Shown here: positions 1 through 6,411 of the stretch, one piece after another | How the letters are laid out: each line of letters opens with the position of its first letter | Numbering within the stretch: the stretch's first letter is position 1 | Source: Vicinamibacteria bacterium | GTDB taxonomy: Bacteria > Acidobacteriota > Vicinamibacteria > Vicinamibacterales > UBA2999 | Direction: 5' to 3' | DNA: 13,630 nucleotides | Assembly: GCA_025938035.1 (NCBI GenBank) | Contig: JAICQE010000130.1 | Location: forward strand, 1 to 13,630 | Position numbers and translations under genes: made by a program | Notes under the pieces: generated by a model | Told to the model about the DNA's origin: nothing | The model's database searches: none | Seen by the model: the letters and a program-made list of their open reading frames with translations, nothing else

Positions 1-79
1 AACGATTCGAACGATTCGAACGATTCGAACGATTCGAACGATTCGAACGATTCGAACGATTCGAACGATTCGAACGATT
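1..79. repeat. 9-bp tandem repeat array (unit AACGATTCG)
   Basis: Nearly nine perfect head-to-tail copies of AACGATTCG run from the window edge to position 79 with no variation, so the array may continue outside the window. Each unit contains the palindrome TTCGAA flanked by CGA/CG, so single strands could fold into imperfect hairpins. The array stops one base before the TAA stop codon (80-82) of the minus-strand gene, placing it at the immediate 3' end of that transcript. No function can be assigned. The uniformity suggests recent slippage expansion. Confidence 0.97.
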
Positions 80-892
80 TTACATTCGCCGGTAATCGAA
101 CCATTCGACCGAAAAGTCGATAGTCAGCTTTCTCAGCGCGAACAGGGCACGGCCGTCGCCCTTGAATTTGATTGAGGTCGGCAGCCAGATTCTGTCGTCG
201 GTGCGTTCGCGAATCAGCGTCACCGCCGACCCCTTGCGCATCCTGGCGATGAGGCCCAGTCCGTACGACAGATCGTCGATCGCCGTCGCTTCCACGCGCA
301 TCACCTCGCGCGCGGCTTCGTCCACCCAGATCGAGCCGTGGAACGCCTTGGCCATCCTGCCTTCGCGCGTTTCGGCCTCGGCGCCACGCTTCGGCTCGAA
401 GCGGACGACGATGGCGCTGCGTCCATTGACCGTTTCACGGCGGTCGATCGCAAAGTCGAGCACGTTGACGGTGTCGTCAACGGTCGATCGCCTCGCGGCG
501 CGAACGCGCTGCTCCCGCCGTTCCGGCTTGCTGTTGAGCACCGGCTTGCCGTTCTTCTCGAGCAGTCTGCGAAACGTAATGCCCGGTTCCGGACCAGGCG
601 TCACGTCATAGACGACGACATCCCCCGTGCCGAGACGGCCAAACGGGTTGGTATGCAGCTCGGTGCGCCGTTCCTTGTACGCATATCGGTTCTGCTCGCG
701 GTTGGCGCGAGCCATGTTCTCGCGGACGGCGGCGAAGAAGGACTCTTCCTCCGGCAGCCTGGGGGGCTGCGCGGCGGAGAGGAAGGAGGAGGTAGGAGGA
801 AGGAGGAAGGAGAGTAGGAGGAAGAAGAGTAGGAAGAAGGACAGAAGGAGACTCCTACCTCCTTCCTCCTTCCTCCTACCTCCTTCACCCAT
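80..892 (-). CDS. Exported LolA-like (outer-membrane lipoprotein-sorting-like) hypothetical protein
   Basis: A 270-aa protein of unproven function. Residues 1-13 are Gly/Arg/Glu-rich, residues 14-34 are almost pure Leu/Phe/Ser, and a possible signal-peptidase site lies near SAAQ at about 43. The mature part begins with a charged helix (ENMARANREQNRYAYKERR) and continues with beta-rich sequence, including GRSAIVVRFEPK and GSIWVDEAAREVMRVEA. That pattern recalls LolA/LolB-fold periplasmic proteins common in acidobacteria; the family call is inference from pattern. The ATG at 892 overlaps the TGA of the upstream lectin-like gene (TGATG), which suggests translational coupling. It is also the only usual start before the Met near residue 57. 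No Shine-Dalgarno lies upstream, while several GGAGG runs lie just inside the gene. Oddly, the codons for the signal peptide are themselves a heptamer repeat with a 25-bp inverted repeat (788-883). The stop codon touches the 9-bp repeat array. Confidence 0.75.
   Translation of the reverse strand: MGEGGRRKEEGGRSLLLSFFLLFFLLLSFLLPPTSSFLSAAQPPRLPEEESFFAAVRENMARANREQNRYAYKERRTELHTNPFGRLGTGDVVVYDVTPGPEPGITFRRLLEKNGKPVLNSKPERREQRVRAARRSTVDDTVNVLDFAIDRRETVNGRSAIVVRFEPKRGAEAETREGRMAKAFHGSIWVDEAAREVMRVEATAIDDLSYGLGLIARMRKGSAVTLIRERTDDRIWLPTSIKFKGDGRALFALRKLTIDFSVEWFDYRRM
788..883. repeat. Heptamer repeat with 25-bp perfect inverted repeat
   Basis: The left arm (788-812) is built of GGAGGTA/GGAGGAA heptamers. 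The right arm (859-883) is its exact reverse complement, made of CCTCCTT/CCTCCTA heptamers. A purine-rich 46-nt loop (813-858) separates them. One strand switches from almost pure purine to almost pure pyrimidine. The element lies inside the 5' coding part of the minus-strand exported protein, where it encodes the charged start and the hydrophobic core of the signal peptide. Transcribed RNA could form a long stable hairpin here. A related copy without the inverted arm is at 1605-1631. Confidence 0.93.
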
Positions 893-1539
893 CAGTTCGC
901 GAAGCAGTAGAAGAGACCGTTGCCGCCGGTAGCGATGAGGTTCTGCTGCGAGCACCCTCTCGACGGATGCGCCGCATTCCACGACGTCGCGGCTGCGCCG
1001 CCGCCTTTGCGATCGTGGTGGCCGACATTCGCGCCGCCGGTCTCCGCTGCGCTGGTCCAGTTGCCGCACGGCGCCTCGCCCATCTGCAACGTCCCGTCCG
1101 CCTGAGAGCCGGTGAGGATGTCGTGCTGATTCGGCTTGTCGCCCACGCCATTTACCATCGCGCCCTTCTCCGTCAGCGAATTTTCCTTGCTGAGCATGTT
1201 CATGTCGGAGTGAAGGTCGGCGACGCTCTTGGCGACGACCACACCCTTCACGTTCATCCACGGGCCCTTGCCGATGCGATCGCGCGCGTTGACCGCCGGC
1301 TGCCCGTCCGCGGCCGCCGCGCTGAGATACGCGCGCCAGGTGCGATTCCCTGCTCCCGCTGCGGCCGCCAGCGTCTGGCAGTGCTTATCGGCTCCCGCCA
1401 GCCCGCCGAGGTTGGCCCCGTTGCCCGGTCCGGCGCTGGTGATGAAGAAGCTCATCTGATTCTGTTGCGCAGACACGCCCAGGGAAGCAACGGCCGCCAA
1501 CACCGCCACTCCGAGGACGACTGTTATCCACTTCGACAT
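892..1539 (-). CDS. Secreted lectin-like protein (DUF1554/endostatin-like, C-type-lectin fold)
   Basis: A 215-aa exported protein. Residues 1-24 form a classic signal peptide (MSKWITVVLGVAVLAAVASL, cleavage near VSAQQ). The mature domain starts with SFFITSAGPGNGANLGGLAG, then DKHCQTLAAAAGAG and TWRAYLS. This pattern is typical of bacterial DUF1554/lectin-like domains distantly related to collagen NC10/endostatin and C-type lectins. Four cysteines (DKHC, EAPC, SRGC, FYC) could form the two disulfides usual for that fold. The likely role is binding of a surface or extracellular ligand; the ligand is unknown. The ATG at 1539 is preferred over upstream extensions because it opens directly onto the signal peptide and has a good Shine-Dalgarno. 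The upstream in-frame part would translate a repeat and a hairpin. The TGA overlaps the ATG of the next gene. The gene lies between heptamer repeats sharing an identical 18-nt stretch in the same orientation. Confidence 0.85.
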   Translation of the reverse strand: MSKWITVVLGVAVLAAVASLGVSAQQNQMSFFITSAGPGNGANLGGLAGADKHCQTLAAAAGAGNRTWRAYLSAAAADGQPAVNARDRIGKGPWMNVKGVVVAKSVADLHSDMNMLSKENSLTEKGAMVNGVGDKPNQHDILTGSQADGTLQMGEAPCGNWTSAAETGGANVGHHDRKGGGAAATSWNAAHPSRGCSQQNLIATGGNGLFYCFAN

Positions 1540-1542
1540 TTG

Positions 1543-1551
1543 CTCTCCTCT
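1543..1551 (-). promoter_or_regulatory. Shine-Dalgarno site of the lectin-like gene
   Basis: The minus-strand sequence AGAGGAGAG ends 3 nt before the ATG at 1539, with the GGAG core 5 nt from it. It fixes this start over any upstream in-frame codon. Confidence 0.75.
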
Positions 1552-1555
1552 CGAG

Positions 1556-1573
1556 GTCCGCCTGAAGGCGGAC
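1556..1573. repeat. REP-like hairpin (7-bp stem, 4-nt loop)
   Basis: GTCCGCC-TGAA-GGCGGAC is a perfect 7-bp inverted repeat around a tetraloop. It lies 17 nt upstream of the lectin-like gene start, just 5' of its Shine-Dalgarno, so it would form a hairpin in the mRNA leader. No T-run follows on either strand, which argues against an intrinsic terminator. The form resembles dispersed palindromic repeats of high-GC genomes. Only one copy was noticed in this window, so the dispersed nature is a guess. Confidence 0.6.
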
Positions 1574-1604
1574 ACTACGTACGGAATACAGGCGGCCATC
1601 ATAT

Positions 1605-1631
1605 CCTCCTTGCCTCCTACCTCCTTCCTCC
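1605..1631. repeat. Heptamer repeat, second copy
   Basis: CCTCCTT-G-CCTCCTA-CCTCCTT-CCTCC is the same heptamer type as at 788-883. Eighteen bases (1614-1631) are identical to 852-869 and in the same orientation. It lies in the intergenic region between the divergent lectin-like and beta-helix genes, so together the two copies bracket the lectin-like gene. Confidence 0.88.
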
Positions 1632-1642
1632 CCACTCCTGCG

Positions 1643-1648
1643 TATAAT
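1643..1648 (+). promoter_or_regulatory. Possible -10 box (TATAAT) for the beta-helix gene
   Basis: A perfect TATAAT in a very GC-rich stretch between divergent genes. No recognisable -35 lies 16-18 bp upstream, where the pyrimidine heptamers sit. A transcript would start near 1655, inside the region that encodes the apparent signal peptide of the downstream gene, implying little or no 5' leader. Confidence 0.4.
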
Positions 1649-1700
1649 CCGCGTCGCGATACGGTCGAGCCTCGCCGCCGGCATCGGTCTCGTCGTCGCC

Positions 1701-3701
1701 GTGGCGCTGGTCCACGGCCAGCAGCCTCCCAGCTCGCCATCGCCGAATGCCATCGTCGCGGGCGAGCTGCTCCTCGAGCCGCCGACCCTGATCAACCTTG
1801 GATTCGAATGGTTCATCCAGGGCGACGCCAACCGCAACGCCTCCGTCGCCGTCTCGTACAGAAGGCAGGGCGATGCGGCGTGGCGCGACGCGCTGCCGCT
1901 GCTGCGGCTGCAGGGGGAGCGCATCTACGCCGAATCGCGTGTCGACGTCATCTCGCCGAACATGTTCGCGGGCAGCGTCCTCGACCTGGAGCCGGCGACG
2001 GCGTACGAGGTCCAGCTCGTGATGACCGACCCCGACGGCGTCACCGGTGAATCACGCCGCGTGGTGAACGTCCGCACCCGCGCGGAGCCGACACCGTATC
2101 GCGGCGGCCGCACGTTTCATGTCTACCCGCACGGCTTCAAAGGCACGAAGATCGAACCGGCATTCGAAGGGTTGATGTGCGCGTACAACGAGTGGTGCGC
2201 CGGAACGGACTGGGCAACCTCAGGACGTCCGCGTGTCCGGCCGGGCGACACCATCCTCGTCCACGCCGGCACCTACAAATACAACCGTTACGAGTACACG
2301 AACAATGCGTCGGTCAACCGCACGGTGCCGCTCGACGGCACTTACTACCTCACCGCCGACGGCACTGCCGAGATGCCGATTGCGATCGTCGCGGCGGGCG
2401 ACGGCGAGGTCGTCTTCGACGGCAACGGGAATTTCGCGCTGTTCGACGTCCGCGCGGCCGACTACACCTATTTCGAGGGAATCACGTTTCGCAACGCCGA
2501 AATCGCGATTCTCGCCGGCACGCAGTTCCTGCTCGGATCAAAAGGGCTGACGGCGAAACGCAGCCGCTTCGAGCAGGTCGGCGCCGGCATCTTCAGCAAC
2601 TACTCCGGCTCCAGCGGCTTCTACATCGCCGACAACACGTTCGTCGGACGCAACGATCCGAAGCACCTGATCGGATGGGCGGGCGAGATGTGGACGAAGT
2701 TCCGCGGCGTCGAAGGACAGATCTTCCCGCCGGCGATGGCCTCGTACGTCGCCGTGAAGCTGTACGGTCCCGGGCACGTCGTCGCCCACAACTACATCGC
2801 GGACTTCCACGACGGGATCAACGTTGAAACCTACGGCAACCCCGACGGCTCGGTCGCTTCCGGGCCGGGTATCGTTGACGGGCCGAAGTATCCGACGCGC
2901 GACGCGTGGGATCGGCGGCCGGTAGCGATCGATTTCTACGGCAACTACATCACCAACAGCCACGACAACCCGATCGAAGCCGACGGCAGCATGCACAACA
3001 TCCGCATCATGCGGAACCTCTTTCTCAACCACGCGTCGCACGCGTTCTGCAACCAGCCGACGCTTGGCGGCCCGGTCTACTGGATCCGCAACATCGCCTA
3101 CCACCTGCCGGCGGGATCGACGCGGCTGACCAACGGCGCCGCGGGGGTATTGTTCTACAACAACACGATCCTGTCGGAGACCGCCGCGGGCGCGACGTCC
3201 AATTCGCACTGGCGGAACAACCTGATCCTCGGAGAAAGCGCCTTGCCGGCAATCTTTGCCGTGACGACGTTCACCAGCTACACGTCGTCCGATTACAACG
3301 GGTTCCGCCCGAATCCCGGCGCGGCGACCTCATTCGAATGGAACTCGCCGCCGCCGCCGGTCGTCGCGGACTTCACGGGTCCCGGGCGCGCGGCGAAACT
3401 CGAGACCCGCCGGTTCGCCACGCTGGGCGAATATGCGAAGGCGACCGGACAGGACGCACACAGCGTGCTCGTCGACTACGACGTGTTCGTGAAGGTGCCG
3501 AAGCTCGACGCCCAGGACGCGGCGACCGTGCAGAGGCTCTACGACGCGAAGGACCTCGACTTCCGGCTTCGCGCCGGATCCGCGGCGGTCGATCGCGGCG
3601 TCGCGCTCCCGACCATCACCGAAGGGTTCACCGGACGGGCACCCGATCTTGGCGCGCTCGAGCGCGATCGGCCTGCGCCCGTCTACGGGCCGCGCCGCTG
3701 A
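1701..3701 (+). CDS. Secreted right-handed parallel beta-helix protein with N-terminal FN3-like domain
   Basis: A 666-aa reading from the first usual start in frame (GTG 1701). An FN3-like beta-sandwich is likely at about residues 25-125 (LEPATAYEVQLVMTDPDGV is the typical end). PGDTILVHAGTYKYN then opens a long parallel beta-helix with repeated short turns such as FEGITFRNAE, FYIADNTFVG, VVAHNYIADFHDGIN, IRIMRNLFLN and VLFYNNTIL. The C-terminal LGALERDRP resembles tails of such secreted proteins. The fold is shared with polysaccharide lyases and pectin-degrading enzymes. No catalytic set can be assigned, so activity and substrate are unknown. Codons upstream of GTG 1701 (IRSSLAAGIGLVVAVALVHG) read as a good signal peptide in the same open frame, but there is no ATG, GTG or TTG ahead of them. 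The true start is therefore unsettled. The stop lies 2 bp from the stop of the convergent aminotransferase gene. Confidence 0.85.
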   Translation: MALVHGQQPPSSPSPNAIVAGELLLEPPTLINLGFEWFIQGDANRNASVAVSYRRQGDAAWRDALPLLRLQGERIYAESRVDVISPNMFAGSVLDLEPATAYEVQLVMTDPDGVTGESRRVVNVRTRAEPTPYRGGRTFHVYPHGFKGTKIEPAFEGLMCAYNEWCAGTDWATSGRPRVRPGDTILVHAGTYKYNRYEYTNNASVNRTVPLDGTYYLTADGTAEMPIAIVAAGDGEVVFDGNGNFALFDVRAADYTYFEGITFRNAEIAILAGTQFLLGSKGLTAKRSRFEQVGAGIFSNYSGSSGFYIADNTFVGRNDPKHLIGWAGEMWTKFRGVEGQIFPPAMASYVAVKLYGPGHVVAHNYIADFHDGINVETYGNPDGSVASGPGIVDGPKYPTRDAWDRRPVAIDFYGNYITNSHDNPIEADGSMHNIRIMRNLFLNHASHAFCNQPTLGGPVYWIRNIAYHLPAGSTRLTNGAAGVLFYNNTILSETAAGATSNSHWRNNLILGESALPAIFAVTTFTSYTSSDYNGFRPNPGAATSFEWNSPPPPVVADFTGPGRAAKLETRRFATLGEYAKATGQDAHSVLVDYDVFVKVPKLDAQDAATVQRLYDAKDLDFRLRAGSAAVDRGVALPTITEGFTGRAPDLGALERDRPAPVYGPRR

Positions 3702-3703
3702 CG

Positions 3704-4870
3704 CTACACGCGTCGCAAACGCTCCGCGGCCGCCTTCAGCGTCTCGTCACGTTTGGCGAAACAGAAGCGGACGACGGGGCCGGGCTGCTCGTTGTCGTTC
3801 AAGAACGGCGATATCGGAATCGCGGCCACGCCGTGCTCGCGCGTCAGCCGCTGGGCGAATTCGACGTCGCCTTCGGTCGTGATGCCCGAATAATCGACGA
3901 GCTGGAAGAAGGTTCCACGGCACGGCAGCGGCTTGAAACGCGAACCGGCGATGAGCGACAGAAACAGATCACGCCGGCCCTGGTAGAAGGCAGTGACATC
4001 CGCAGCCGATGGATCGCGGTTCACCATATCCGCGTACGCCATCTGCACCGCACCGTTGACCGCGAAGGTCACCCACTGGTGGATGCCCTGGATCTCGCGC
4101 GTCAACTCCGGTGAAGCGGCGCAATATCCGACCTTCCAGCCGGTGGTGTGATACGTCTTGCCGAACGAGCTGATCACAATGGCCCGTTCGGCAATGTCGG
4201 GATGGCGCGCCAGGCTCTCGTGCGGGTGACCGTCGAAGGTGATGTGCTCGTAGACCTCGTCGCTGATCACGATCGCATCGGTGCCCTGCAGCACGCGCCG
4301 GAGCTCGGCGACGTCGTCCGCGGTCCAGATCATTCCGGTCGGGTTGTGCGGCGTGTTGACGACAATGGCCCGCGTCCGGCTCGAGACTTGCCGCCGTACA
4401 TCGTCCCAGTCGATGCGGTAATCCGGATAGCGGACCGTCGTGTACCGAGGGATGCCCCCGCTCAGCACGACAGAGGGCGTATACGAGTCGTAGGCCGGCT
4501 GAAACAGGAGCACTTCGTCGCCGGGATGCACGAGCGCCGTCAGCGCGTTGAAGATCCCTTCGGTCGCGCCGGTCGTGACGGTGATCTCGGTCGCCGGGTC
4601 GTAGCGGCGTCCATAGAGCCGCTCGATCTTCATGGCCAGCGCCTCGCGCAGCGCGAGGACACCGGGCATCGGCGCGTATTGGTTATGGCCCTCGCGCATG
4701 TAGCGCGCAACGGCGTCGATCAGCGCGGGATCGCAGTTGTAGTCCGGGAATCCCTGAGAGAGGTTGATCGCGCCGTGCTCGTTGGCCAGGCGGGTCATCA
4801 CCGCAAAGATGCTCACCCCGCCTGACGGCAGCTTCGGCTGAATCCGCACGCGCGGTCCTACTCTACCCAT
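3704..4870 (-). CDS. PLP-dependent class I/II aminotransferase (methionine/kynurenine aminotransferase type)
   Basis: A 388-aa cytosolic fold-type I transaminase. Visible landmarks are INLSQGFPDYN (36-46), GHNQYAPMPGVLALREA (61-77), TTGATEGIF (99-107), NTPHNPTG (172-179), SDEVYEH with Asp204 and Tyr207, the PLP Schiff-base lysine in SSFGKTYHTTGWK (Lys238), and the substrate-carboxylate arginine in VVRFCFAK (Arg368). The sequence style, including GVAAIPISPF near the C-terminus, fits the YbdL-like methionine aminotransferase/kynurenine aminotransferase group, which transfers the amino group of Met, aromatic amino acids or kynurenine to a 2-oxo acid. The exact substrate cannot be told. The gene overlaps the preceding 81-aa gene by 13 bp. 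The GTG at 4849 has AGTAGGA about 6 nt upstream and is a credible alternative start that removes seven residues. Confidence 0.93.
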   Translation of the reverse strand: MGRVGPRVRIQPKLPSGGVSIFAVMTRLANEHGAINLSQGFPDYNCDPALIDAVARYMREGHNQYAPMPGVLALREALAMKIERLYGRRYDPATEITVTTGATEGIFNALTALVHPGDEVLLFQPAYDSYTPSVVLSGGIPRYTTVRYPDYRIDWDDVRRQVSSRTRAIVVNTPHNPTGMIWTADDVAELRRVLQGTDAIVISDEVYEHITFDGHPHESLARHPDIAERAIVISSFGKTYHTTGWKVGYCAASPELTREIQGIHQWVTFAVNGAVQMAYADMVNRDPSAADVTAFYQGRRDLFLSLIAGSRFKPLPCRGTFFQLVDYSGITTEGDVEFAQRLTREHGVAAIPISPFLNDNEQPGPVVRFCFAKRDETLKAAAERLRRV

Positions 4871-5103
4871 AGATGTGGCTTGACGGAGACCAGCGGGTAC
4901 TTCCGCCGGAGCTCGACGACCCGATCGTAATACCCCGATTTGGGAATGGCACTGGTCACGAGCGCGTGACGAAGCCGCCGCAGTTCGTACCGATACAGAT
5001 CGTTCACGAAATCGTAGACGAGTCGTGGCGGCGTATCCGCCGTCGGACGGACGCCGTGAAGCAGGAGCTGCTCGAGGACTTCCGGCCGGTATCTGTACGC
5101 CAT
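4858..5103 (-). CDS. Conserved-looking 81-aa hypothetical protein
   Basis: A small soluble protein starting MAYRYRPEVLEQLLLHGVRP, rich in Arg, Tyr and Leu, with two amphipathic helices (PPRLVYDFVNDLYRYELRRL and YYDRVVELRRKYPL). It has no signal peptide, cysteine or membrane segment. The family is not recognised. The gene looks real because the ATG at 5103 overlaps the TGA of the upstream TPR-like gene (TGATG), its end overlaps the start of the aminotransferase by 13 bp, and its composition is protein-like rather than the Arg/Ala/Pro pattern of shadow frames. Translation is probably coupled, since no strong Shine-Dalgarno is visible. A role with the aminotransferase or the TPR-like protein can only be guessed. 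Confidence 0.75.
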   Translation of the reverse strand: MAYRYRPEVLEQLLLHGVRPTADTPPRLVYDFVNDLYRYELRRLRHALVTSAIPKSGYYDRVVELRRKYPLVSVKPHLWVE

Positions 5104-5831
5104 CACCGCCGCGTGCCCGGAGGAACGGGCGGCGCGGCGCATTGCCTCTGGTTGACGAAGGCGCGCGCTTCCACGATTTCGGGCGGCGCGGCAGGTCGGA
5201 TACCCCACCAGGATACGAGCCGGTTGTACTGGCCGCAGGCGGCGGCAACATCCTGCCGGCCGGCGGCCGCGCGTGCCGCGCCGAGCATGACGTGGGAGGT
5301 CTGCCCGATCCGGCTTCGGGCGGCGTCGAATGCCCGAGCGGCCTCGTCATAGAGGTGCAGCTGCAGCCAGAAGTAGCCGGCGGCCTCGTGCGCCGAAATC
5401 ACGGGTAAGCCGGGCAGCCGCGCTTCGAGCTGCAACGACTCGCGTCGCAGCATCTCGTCGATCAGCAGCGCCATCTCGCCGCGTTCATGCTGCGCCGCCG
5501 GCATCGCGGCGCGCACGACCGCCTGCATGGCGCGGGCGACGGGATCTGCCGCCGCGTACGGTTCGAGCGCGCTGATGGCTTCCCTCAGTGGCTGAAGCGA
5601 TGCGGTGGAGCCGAACTGCGCGTCGGCTGCTCGTGCGGCAATCAACCCGCGAACGTAGATCGCCGCTGCCCGCGCCTCGGAACAGCCGGACGCGACGGCC
5701 GCCGAATACGCCTCAGCGGCGCCGGCGAGATCGAACGACTCTCCGAGTCGCTGAGCGTCTGCGAGGTGACGCTTCGCCTCGCCGCCGCAGGCATCCTGAA
5801 TCAGCGCGATCGCAAGAAGGAGTGCACCCAC
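5103..5831 (-). CDS. Exported TPR-like helical-repeat protein
   Basis: A 242-aa protein with a short hydrophobic N-terminus (GALLLAIALIQDACGG). Cys15 follows QDA, which is not a proper lipobox, so a plain signal peptide or short anchor is more likely. The rest is alanine-rich helical hairpins in TPR style (LAGAAEAYSAAVASG, HEAAGYFWLQLHLYDEAARAFDAA, HVMLGAARAAAGRQDVAAACGQY). Such repeats usually mediate protein contacts; the partner is unknown. The GTG at 5831 is the first possible start because an in-frame stop lies two codons upstream. Its Shine-Dalgarno is poor (GAGGT about 18 nt away). It heads a three-gene minus-strand operon with the 81-aa protein and the aminotransferase. Confidence 0.8.
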   Translation of the reverse strand: MGALLLAIALIQDACGGEAKRHLADAQRLGESFDLAGAAEAYSAAVASGCSEARAAAIYVRGLIAARAADAQFGSTASLQPLREAISALEPYAAADPVARAMQAVVRAAMPAAQHERGEMALLIDEMLRRESLQLEARLPGLPVISAHEAAGYFWLQLHLYDEAARAFDAARSRIGQTSHVMLGAARAAAGRQDVAAACGQYNRLVSWWGIRPAAPPEIVEARAFVNQRQCAAPPVPPGTRR

Positions 5832-6013
5832 GTGTCACGCGCGATGGTACCTCGGTCGCAGTTCCTGCCACATGCTCCACGAAACAGACTCCAACGAACT
5901 GCGTGCTTCTTACCGCTGACCCAATCAACGCAACGACTTACCTCCGGCATGCACCGTGCTGACGACGATGTAGACTCCGGAAAATGGTGGTCCGGCGGGT
6001 GCCAGGAGGAGAC
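5832..6013. other. Divergent intergenic region
   Basis: This 182-bp stretch separates the minus-strand TPR-like operon from the plus-strand aspartic protease gene and must hold both promoters. TAGACT at 5971-5976 (4 of 6 matches to TATAAT) is the best plus-strand -10 guess, with no good -35. No repeat, RNA gene or terminator was seen. Confidence 0.5.
6004..6011 (+). promoter_or_regulatory. Shine-Dalgarno site of the aspartic protease gene
   Basis: AGGAGGAG lies just upstream of the GTG at 6014, with 4 nt between AGGAGG and the GTG. It favours that start over the ATG at 5984, which has no such site. It could also serve the GTG at 6023. Confidence 0.6.
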
Positions 6014-6373
6014 GTGGGCTTCGTGAACGTACCTGTGACGGTAAAGCCACTGGTCGGCCAGGGCGGACCATTCGAAGCGACGTTTCTGGTTGATACAGGA
6101 GCGCTCGACTCGATGGCGCCCGCGTCTGCCCTGCGAAACATCGGGATCGAACCCGAGGGCGTGAACACCTACGAGTTGGCCGACGGAAGCCTGCGTGAAT
6201 ATGCGTTCGCGTTCGCCCGGCTGGAGGTCCTGGGTGCGACCGTCGTCAGCCGGATTCTTTTTGGTCCCGAGGAGGCGACACCGCTCCTGGGTGTGCTGGC
6301 CCTGGAAGCGGCCGGTATTACCATCGATCCGGCCAGCCACCGCCTCCACAAAATGCCGGCGTTGCGGTTGTAG
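6014..6373 (+). CDS. Clan AA (retropepsin-like) aspartic protease
   Basis: A 119-aa single-domain protein with the active-site motif FLVDTGALDSMAP (catalytic Asp27), the flap-side sequence YELADGSLREYAFAFARLEV, and the hydrophobic-hydrophobic-Gly segment PLLGVLALEAAGITIDP near the C-terminus. These are the hallmarks of small bacterial clan AA proteases, which act as homodimers with one Asp-Thr-Gly from each chain. The natural substrate is unknown. The protein has no signal peptide or membrane segment, so it is probably cytosolic. The GTG at 6014 is chosen for its Shine-Dalgarno and because the resulting N-terminus (MGFVNVPVTVK) matches the usual family start. An ATG at 5984 would add ten residues. 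The gene is monocistronic and ends 47 bp from the end of the convergent FHA gene. Confidence 0.88.
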   Translation: MGFVNVPVTVKPLVGQGGPFEATFLVDTGALDSMAPASALRNIGIEPEGVNTYELADGSLREYAFAFARLEVLGATVVSRILFGPEEATPLLGVLALEAAGITIDPASHRLHKMPALRL

Positions 6374-6384
6374 CTTCGCGCGTG

Positions 6385-6411
6385 CTTCGTCCGTAGTCAG
6401 GACAGACGAAG
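6385..6411. repeat. Short inverted repeat between convergent genes
   Basis: CTTCGTC (6385-6391) and GACGAAG (6405-6411) form a 7-bp stem with a 13-nt loop in the 47-bp gap after the aspartic protease gene. No T-run follows on either strand, so it is at best a weak bidirectional transcription stop. Confidence 0.4.

Noticed and set aside
1..79. CRISPR array
   Set aside because: Units are 9 bp with no spacers, and no cas gene is nearby. It is a simple tandem repeat.
893..1261. Upstream extension of the LolA-like protein to an earlier start
   Set aside because: The extension would run through the lectin-like coding region in another frame and gives Arg-rich shadow sequence. The ATG at 892 coupled to the upstream stop is the better start.
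1556..1573. Rho-independent terminator
   Set aside because: The stem is only 7 bp, and no T-run follows it on either strand.
1540..1740. 67-residue N-terminal extension of the lectin-like protein
   Set aside because: It would translate the heptamer repeat and the leader hairpin, and would bury the clear signal peptide that starts at 1539 behind a good ribosome-binding site.
4871..5350. N-terminal extension of the aminotransferase
   Set aside because: It overlaps the 81-aa gene and the TPR-like gene and reads as Pro/Arg/Ser-rich shadow sequence. The aminotransferase fold is complete from 4870.
6385..6411. Strong bidirectional terminator between the aspartic protease and FHA genes
   Set aside because: The stem is short, the loop is 13 nt and no T-tract is present. 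It is kept only as an inverted repeat.
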